Below are positions 54,285 through 64,000 of a stretch of DNA of 64,000 nucleotides, one piece after another. Position 1 is the first letter of the stretch, and each line of letters begins with the position of its first letter. Source of the stretch: Hydractinia symbiolongicarpus (taxonomy: Eukaryota; Cnidaria; Hydrozoa; Anthoathecata; Hydractiniidae); NCBI RefSeq assembly GCF_029227915.1, contig NC_079885.1, positions 11,667,001-11,731,000 on the forward strand, in the 5' to 3' direction. A program made the position numbers and the translations under genes. The notes beneath the pieces are model-generated. The model did no database searches. It was not told the origin of the DNA and worked only from the letters and a program-made list of their open reading frames with translations.

Positions 54285-56361
54285 CTTTTGTGTTAAATAG
54301 GGAGAAATAAGGCCATCTTAGTTACATAATCAGGTTCTTGTGTTATAGTAAAGATAAAATAGAATTTAATGTGTTATATGTTCGTTCGTTCGTCTGTTTG
54401 ATTGACAATTTGTTTAGTTTGATTTGTAGAAATTTTACGAGTAAATGAATATGGCAAAATACAGAAGTTAAAATAAATTTCTCGAATTTCCTTCCCTTTT
54501 TTTTACAACCGTCAACATCGTAGTATGGCATTTTTTTGTTTTTCGTGCATTAAAAGCTACACAAAGAAAACAGTGGTGTTGACGCGAACAACTGCTAGGA
54601 GCTATGGTCCGGCGTTCTATTTGTGTTTTTATATTTGAAGAATCCCTAAATCTGACTTGATGATCAGAAAATGGAAAAACAAAACAAAACATGTTGCTCC
54701 TGTATAAATAAGTAGCACTTTTTTTATTACCACAAATATCACTGGTAAAGAGCGACCTTCTATTGTGTTTTAGTGGATTCGTCATCGACAAATTTTCAGT
54801 TGACTACTTAAGCTTATAAAGCTTTTATAGATTTCATGTCTGGAAATTTAATTTATTAGCTGATTGACTTCCTTTTCTATTTTTTATTGATGATGCAAGC
54901 TTCAAATATAGAGATAAATTGTTTGTAAAAGATCCTTCATTTTTGATCGCCGACGCAAATATTTTAAGCATTTTAGCTACATGATTTCACAAAAATACAA
55001 TAACAAAGACTATTTCTCATCTATTTATTCTCTGCTATCGTGTAACAAGATCAAAATTTAGCATTCTCAAACATCCCCTCTACGTTGTTATTCTTATTTT
55101 TTTTTTACTCCGGAGGAAGGTAATAATGTTAGAATAATCAACAAAGTAAAAAAGTGTGTTGCCTTTTTGTAAACGATTGAAGGTGTGATGACTTCGGTAG
55201 CCATTATCCTAAGTAAGATTTCAAACCGATATGAAATATCGTTGTGCTTATATGAAGTTTTTTCATGTCGGGTTGTGTGAACTGCACATGCGCCAAAACT
55301 TTATACACGTGCGTAATAGGTTTATACCTTAATACATCTTTAAGGGTAGAACTAACTTTTGCGATTCGTTTAATATTTGAACGTATTTAATTTTTTGAAA
55401 TAAGGATTAATTTGCTAAAATAAAGTAGAGGTAAAATTTCGTTGCAAAACGGAGAGCCTTTGAATCGAGGTTAATATAAAACTTTAGTTCGAATATATTT
55501 ATATATATTTACCAGTTGCGAAAACGAGGCAATACTAGTGATAAAGATCTCATAACCGTCTGTTCATGTACTTTGCCACATGACAACAAAATTTAATGGC
55601 GGATATTCATAAATTTTTTATTACTTGAAATAAAGTATCACTTAACGTCAATCACATCTGTCCTAATGTAAACTTAACTACATCAAATGTTCAAACGATT
55701 GGAATTGAACATACTTGATGCTTTTCTGCATAACGGTACATACCGACAAGAACAAGAGGCGGGAATTAGAGGCGGAAAGGGGCGGATTGTTTACTAGTTC
55801 TTCATTGCGCTAATTTGTCGAAATCTATTAATGAACCGTTAATAACTGTAGCAGATGTGGCGGTCAGTTTTGTTGTGGCTTAAATTTTTTCTGAGGAATA
55901 AGTTGACTTTAAACTAATTAAAAATTAATAAGTGATTTATTTCCGTTATCATGCTATACCCCCTGAATCATTAGCTAATCCGTTTATCCGGAGATGTTTA
56001 CGCTTCGCTGGGTTACTTAAATAATATCTATTTAGTTCATTCATATTTAGAATTGTGTCTGTTCTAAAGTAATGTTTATCCGTTTTTGTTTATAAGATAA
56101 TCCCTTTGTTACTTCATAGGTTTTCCCACAACAAAGTTTTTTTTGTTTATTATTTTAAATTGATTAAACTTTATATGGTAAAAACTTATCTTTGCAGTTT
56201 TTTATACCATTTATGGATTTAGATGAACACTTCAATGGTCGTAAGATTATGTGTTCTGTGCTCTGAATGTATAAATTAGATACACACTGGTAATGCCTAT
56301 TCAACTTTCTTCAAATCGGATGGGGTTTACCTGTGCTGTGGTGGAAGTCCTTATTTCGGAA

Positions 56362-56550
56362 TCACTTGTCAAATATGTTTGGGTTTGATGTGCACATGCG
56401 ACTTCTTTTCATGCAAGTTTTGCAAACAATTCTTTTTTGACTCATTTTGTACACTTCAGCAAAGTAGAGTACTAAAACAAAGATTAAATTTTGATCGTAT
56501 TACTCATAATCTAATCAATGAATATCACGAGTCATAGCATATGAATTATG
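56362..56550 (+). repeat. Duplicated block, copy 2
   Basis: This is related to 51335-51510 in the same orientation. Here it lies downstream of the transgelin-like gene, with no Ly6-like exon after it. Confidence 0.65.
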
Positions 56551-56737
56551 CTCGTGTGGTGAATCAAACCGTCCATATTATGATTGCAAACCAAAACTTG
56601 AAGTAAATACTCGGCCATACGTGACTACTTTCTGGCAGAAGCAATAAATACATATATATGTAATAAATAAATTATATTTGCAAAAAAATTCAGTAAATTT
56701 TTGTATGTACAATTCTCTTTCCACATCTCAAATTGTG

Positions 56738-56743
56738 TTTATT
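56738..56743 (-). promoter_or_regulatory. Polyadenylation signal of the transgelin-like gene
   Basis: TTTATT on the + strand gives AATAAA on the - strand, about 50 nt after the transgelin stop codon. Confidence 0.55.
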
Positions 56744-56793
56744 TTATCACGCGCAAACATAATTCGAAAAGAGAGTGTCGCAAATGAGAAGAT

Positions 56794-59057
<2,264 letters not shown>

Positions 59058-61042
59058 TTTTGTTTATATTTCTTTTTACTGAATTGATAAACGAGACAGT
59101 AACATAGAGTCTAATGGTAACTATGGTAACAGAGGGCATTCTTTAGTATTGTACTATTGAGGGTGAAGAAAACGTTTTATTTAACTTAAATTTTAAAATT
59201 CGTCGAATGTGTTGTGTATTCGTTGCATTTTATAGTCAAAGGGTTTCAGATTGAAGAGTGGCAGCAAAAGAGATTTTATTCTTAAGTCGGTAAAACTCTG
59301 GAATGAATAACTGTCAATACAGGGCGATAAAACAAAATGCAACACGAGATAGCAAGAAAAAAACCTGTTTAGTTTAAATATTTACGTACAGTACTTAGTT
59401 ATAAAAAAATGTAAAACCATTTTCTTAACTATGCCACTTCATGCAACCAACATCCCTTAAGCCATCCACTACACATACATATTCGTTTAACGTCTAGCAT
59501 AAAACAAAATTACTTTCCATGCCAAACAACATGCATCGCTACTTTCTTCATACGATGTACTCACGATATTTCTCCTTGTTTATAACATGAACGCAATTAA
59601 AAAAGTTCTTTATATCGGAACTGATGGCACAACAAATCATTAAATCTTACAAATACGGGGGTAAAAATTAAAATGTAATTAGCATCGTTATTTTTATATC
59701 TCTTATGACATTTGTGTTATTAGCAAGCTATTAGAGGAGTTTAAAGCGATTATATTCGACCTACAATGTTTAGAGATCTGGTGAAAAAGTTGTGTCTTTT
59801 CATAGCAACGAGGAATATCTAAAAATGAAGCCCTGGTAAGTCGTCAAAGTTAAAAAAGGTGTATAAAAGAAGGATTGGCAACAAAGATAATTTTACGAAT
59901 GTGTTCGAATGAAAAGTCAAAATTATGAATGTATTTTATGCTACCTACTGTCTGTTATTAAGCCGCCTGTCCAACATCTAAACACTAAGTCCGTCACATT
60001 CTTTGTGACGCACATTTGATTTGCTCATCCAACAGTCTAATAATCTTTGCATCAAAATTTGGACTATACAGGGGTTTATCTCTCAGTGGTTAAACAATTT
60101 CCTCTCTAAAAGCCATCACAAAAAGTGTTGTTTTCAACTAACGCAAAAGAAGACTGGTAACGTGCTGGTGGCTTTGTCATTGTCTTTAATAATGAATCGG
60201 TATTAAAACATCGTTTCGTGCCGGTGTGGATACTTTAGAGGGAAGTATTTCCACTGGATAATATCCTGTTGCGGATGTTGAGGATATTTATTTGTTTTGA
60301 TAACGGATATGCGGTTTGGATGGTTATTGAATGTAAAGTTAATGTTCCTATGATATCATATCTTATGAATGTCATTAGCTAGTGTTGAAAAGAAAAAATA
60401 TTGGGGACTGTACATACACTCGTTACAGTTCTTTTCATTGGTTTAAACATTTAATATTTAAATCTCGGTTTAGGTGCTTATGACGGCAACGTAACCACAG
60501 CTCCGATAAAAACAACGACGGCGATTACAATGACAGCCTCGATGAAAGCACAACAACAGTGTCAATGAGAACGGCAACGACAACAACGACAACTATCAAC
60601 GACAACGGCAACGATAACGATTAACGACAACTGTTGGCCCTTTAAACTGAAAATTATGTAACATTGATTTTGTCACAAAAAAATGTTATATGAACATTCT
60701 TGACAAAAATGTTGCAACCAAAAAGTGCTGAAAAATAATTGGCTTGTTTTTATTTGCCCTTTTGTTGTTGATAATCTGCTCTATTATATTAACGGTTGTC
60801 TGGCTACTTTACTTTTTATAAATGATAGAATTAACAACTGCAAAATGACGCAACTTACCCAATCAGTGTTTTTGGTATCCAAGTGAGCGCTTTCTCACTG
60901 GTAACGTAGGAAGAATGGTATTGTTAGAACAAAGAATATACAGAGACAGATTGGGGATCGAATAGAGCTTCTAAATCCATCTCCAAAGCATAGGCTATCC
61001 CCCATGACAGCTACATACAACCTCAAAATGGTCAACAGATTC
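59058..61042. other. Intergenic DNA upstream of the transgelin-like gene
   Basis: A low-complexity stretch rich in ACAACG/GGCAACGA words lies at about 60484-60632. Nothing else is recognised. The first few hundred bases should hold the transgelin promoter. Confidence 0.45.
60484..60632. repeat. Low-complexity (AACGAC)-rich tract
   Basis: Words such as CGGCAACGA, ACAACGAC and CAACGACAACGG recur irregularly over 150 bp. Confidence 0.65.
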
Positions 61043-61046
61043 TTAA

Positions 61047-61759
61047 CCCTATTCGGTCTCGGGTTTTTCGAACATACTATGGCCTGGGGGAGGGTGGATT
61101 CCGTCCCCCTTAATAACTTTTCATAGGATTGTTCAAATTGAATCAAACTTGGCACACTTATAGATCGTCATTAAAGGAACAAAATGGTGGCAATAAATTT
61201 TTGCTTGCGTCAGCACATTTTTTGTGTCGTCATGAGAAGCTTGAAAATTGTTAAAAATGCTACTATCTGCTTAAATTTAATTACTTTTGTTCTAGAGCGA
61301 ATTTTTACATTCTGTTTGAAGTTTCTGAAAGCTAAATAAAAGTTATTTAACATATCTTCCGATTTTTACATGGATCGGATAAAAAATTGCCAAAAATTGC
61401 CCGAAAATCCAGTTTTTTCCGATTCTCGGATAAAATCGAGAAAATCGGGAAATCGGATTAGTCACGTGTCTAATTTATTCAAAATGATTCTTGCTGATGA
61501 AACAAAATTGTGTTGCAAGTTTCACGTTATAAGGATAATCATCACAGTAGTTAATATATTTTCCCCATTATAAAGATTTCATAGAGATTTTTAGGGGTAG
61601 TTTCGAGTAATGGCCAATACCAAAGTCTCTGAAAGGTATGGAACCTAAAAATTTAACATGCAGGTGTCTAATAGATAAATTTTGAAACTCAGTAAGTATC
61701 ATAACCATATAACAAAGCAATAAGGAGTTATTAAAAAAATTGTCAGGGGGGGAATAGGG
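61047..61759 (+). mobile_element. piggyBac-type MITE, copy 2
   Basis: This closely matches 48734-49488 along its length and in the same orientation. It is also flanked by TTAA (61043-61046 and 61760-61763) and starts CCCTATTCGGTCTCGGG. The right end is shortened to GGGGGGGAATAGGG, so the C-run and most of the right inverted repeat are lost. The 5' G/C tracts are shorter than in copy 1. Open frames inside it are not genes. Confidence 0.85.
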
Positions 61760-61763
61760 TTAA

Positions 61764-64000
61764 AATACAACAGTATACAATCGCTTATTTTTTCAACTTT
61801 TTATGTTTGTTACCTATCGGTGTCGAACAACTCCTCCGAACAACCACTTTTTATCAATATTCTCGTATTATATTATCAAAAGCCGTTCTTCACTTGACAG
61901 CGATAATTTTAAGCATTTAAATCCACTATTCAGAACTTCCTGACTGTTTAAACGTTAATACAATTGGAATATATTTCACCAGCTACAATACCGTTTATTA
62001 ATTAGTTTTGTCTGAAGCATTCAGTAGCAAATAAATCTAATTTTAGTAAACCTTTGCGTGTTTTTATATATACTTATTTAAGCATTCTATATATAATAAA
62101 TACTTTATGAAAAAAATAGCTGCTACCCTGTAATAATGTTTGAAGTGTTTTTTGATGAAGCCATAAAAGGTTAATCATAAAAACAGCATCAAAACGCAAA
62201 CAAAAATGAGTAAACCCTTCAATATTGTGTAATCCATTTCATTTTCTTCTCGCTCAGTAAAAACATTCATCTGTCTACTATCTGAAATATACATCATTTT
62301 AAAAGAAGCATCACATATCTTCCATAAAAGGAATATTTTTTAATGTGACATCTATTTCACATGTATTGAGGTATGACGTTTCGCGTACTTATGAATGGTA
62401 AATAAAACAAGGAAGCCGTTATAAAGTACAATTAACAAGTGATGACAAATTATTTGACAAACAACATTGGACTTGGTTTTTGTTAAGGATTTACTGTCAG
62501 GTGAATATAAAAGGACTGGAGACTAATTTTTAAGTAAGACTCGAAGGTGTCTTTTAAAATGTTATTTCCCATTTACAGTGACTTAATAGTGTCAGAAACT
62601 GAACAAAAAAAGATGGGGTATGCAATTCCTTTGCTTTTATTACTAATAATTTATTCATTTATCTTTAATGCATAATTACATGTTGTAACGTAGTGACTTG
62701 TCACAACATACAATTTTTTTTTTAAATGTACAACATTAGTTTGCTTACACGGCGGGTAAAAACGGTCCAAGAAATGCTTATCAAAAGCGTCCGCGTTTTT
62801 CGGCCCGTAGGTTTTTAAAAACGGTCGAGGACCGTAAGTATTATATCTTTGGTACATGGTACCATACTTTTATCTGGTATGTGTTTTAAACGTGTCTGAT
62901 GGTTTTACGAGCGCTAGAATTTGAAAGTCGAATAAATTTTCTTTCGATCGAATATAAACATGCTTATGTTGAACATCGTGGAATGTCTTTTTAGCTGTCT
63001 TGAAATAGTGCCTCTTTCAATTTTACCCTTCCAGTAACAAACTTTGTTGGGTATAGAATAGTATTAAATGGTATTATTTTTCTATTTGAAGGCATTAAAA
63101 CGCAAGTTGTAAGACGAATCTTCAATTCTGTTGTTTTACATTTTTTAATTTTGAAGTTTTTTTGGTAAATAAAAGCAACGGAAGTATGGGAAAATTGTAG
63201 TAAGCTACGTATGGCAGTCTCAGGAATTAAGAAATGGCGGCCATTTTTAAATTGTTTCTTTTTTATTATATTCTGTAAACTAAGGTGTGTTAATGGTCTA
63301 TCTGGCTATGTCCTATGAGTATAAGTATATTTTAGGTCTCATATAGCCGACTTCTCAATTTTTCACAATATATACAAGAAACCCATCCATATAAAAAAAA
63401 TTAAAACTTGTCTTTAAAGCTAGCTAGCTAGCTAAATATTTTGTGGATGTGTTGTCCCATTGTATAGCTATAGCTAGCTATGCTTTATTCTGACTAAATT
63501 TTCTCATGTATTAATTTTTTCGCAAGTTTTCATTCATCCACAAGTAACAAGGAAAAATTTAGGGTTTTTAGGCAAAATAGATGCGTTAAACCGTAGCTAG
63601 CTAGAGTTCTGTGTATAGATGAGCGAATGTTTACAAAGTTCTGTATATGTACGCGCATTCTTACAGGCAATAAAAGAAGGACCACATAAGAAAAACTATT
63701 TCCACTAATTTATATATTTAAGGAATAAACGATCTAAAAGGAGCTGGAATTGGAATACCGTTTTTTTTAATTAAGAAAAGAAAAATGTTTTTTCCCTATA
63801 AATAACGAACTTGTGTTTATATATATATACGTTTATTCTTATTTTTTTTAAAACATTCCAAGACATAAAAATTCATTTCTTTGTGTCATTCGCCAAAATA
63901 AATTCCGTTAAAATAAACATTTTTTTGTATTCGCCAAATTAAATCCTCGCCAAATTTTATAAAATTTATCATTCGCAAAATTAAATCCCCGCCAAGTATT
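61764..64000. other. Non-coding DNA to the end of the window
   Basis: No gene is recognised. A 68-codon - strand frame (62857-62651) has no known relative. (GCTA)n patches lie near 63417-63480 and 63593-63605, a short (TA)n run near 63820, and TTCGCCAAA/CGCAAAATTAAATCC words fill the last 120 bases. Confidence 0.45.

Larger units (their letters stand above)
53832..56361. other. Intergenic DNA with a minisatellite and a hairpin
   Basis: Apart from the repeat at 53999-54172 and the hairpin at 54244-54284, no feature is recognised. A 107-codon frame on the - strand (54791-54468) has no family resemblance. Confidence 0.45.

Noticed and set aside
54468-54791. 107-codon frame on the - strand
   Set aside because: No recognisable motif, signal peptide or splice context; composition fits chance.

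Overview
The window is AT-rich nuclear DNA from an animal. Nine genes are recognisable: eight are split by GT-AG introns and one is intronless. Their relatives are general metazoan proteins, and the DNA between and inside them is full of transposon remnants. A non-bilaterian invertebrate, probably a cnidarian and possibly a hydrozoan, fits the base composition, the short genes, the retroelement ORF1 type and the compact neurexin/CASPR-like receptor. That placement is inference; no rRNA or mitochondrial marker is present to confirm it.

Layout. From 1 to 3.6 kb there is repeat DNA: a 1.65-kb inverted-repeat element at 343-1994 carrying a 60-bp tandem array. Then come three + strand genes: proteasome subunit alpha 7 (3609-9019, six exons), mitochondrial ferredoxin 2 (10417-11010, intronless) and ARMC7 (12145-16175, seven exons). 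A nearly intact RTE-like LINE (about 17.9-21.4 kb) follows, then a decayed retroelement ORF1 on the - strand (23.7-24.4 kb) and gene-poor DNA. PIGA, the catalytic subunit of the first step of GPI-anchor synthesis, runs from 27453 to about 37878 in 14 exons. It starts with a 17-nt coding micro-exon, and its introns hold SINEs and MITEs. A C15orf61 homologue (38592-39342) and the mitochondrial malonyl-CoA:ACP transacylase MCAT (40750-43351) follow on the + strand. On the - strand a two-exon neurexin/CASPR-like membrane receptor (47715-44947) faces them. A three-exon Ly6/uPAR-type GPI-anchored protein gene (51648-53787, +) and a transgelin/calponin-like gene (59057-56794, -) complete the gene set. 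The last 5 kb is non-coding apart from repeats.

No operon-like arrangement is visible and the genes do not form one pathway. FDX2, MCAT and probably the C15orf61 homologue act in mitochondria. PIGA makes the type of anchor that the Ly6-like protein is predicted to receive. These are coincidences of location as far as the sequence shows.

The richest unexplained content is the mobile DNA: two copies of a TTAA-flanked piggyBac-type MITE with G/C-tract palindromes; a 149-bp Helitron-like element with hairpin and CTAG|T end plus three diverged relatives; two tRNA-derived SINE families; several foldback/TIR elements; and two pairs of dispersed direct repeats, one pair having a member just upstream of the Ly6-like gene. 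All exon boundaries were assigned by eye from splice signals, reading phase and family resemblance; no alignment or transcript data were available.
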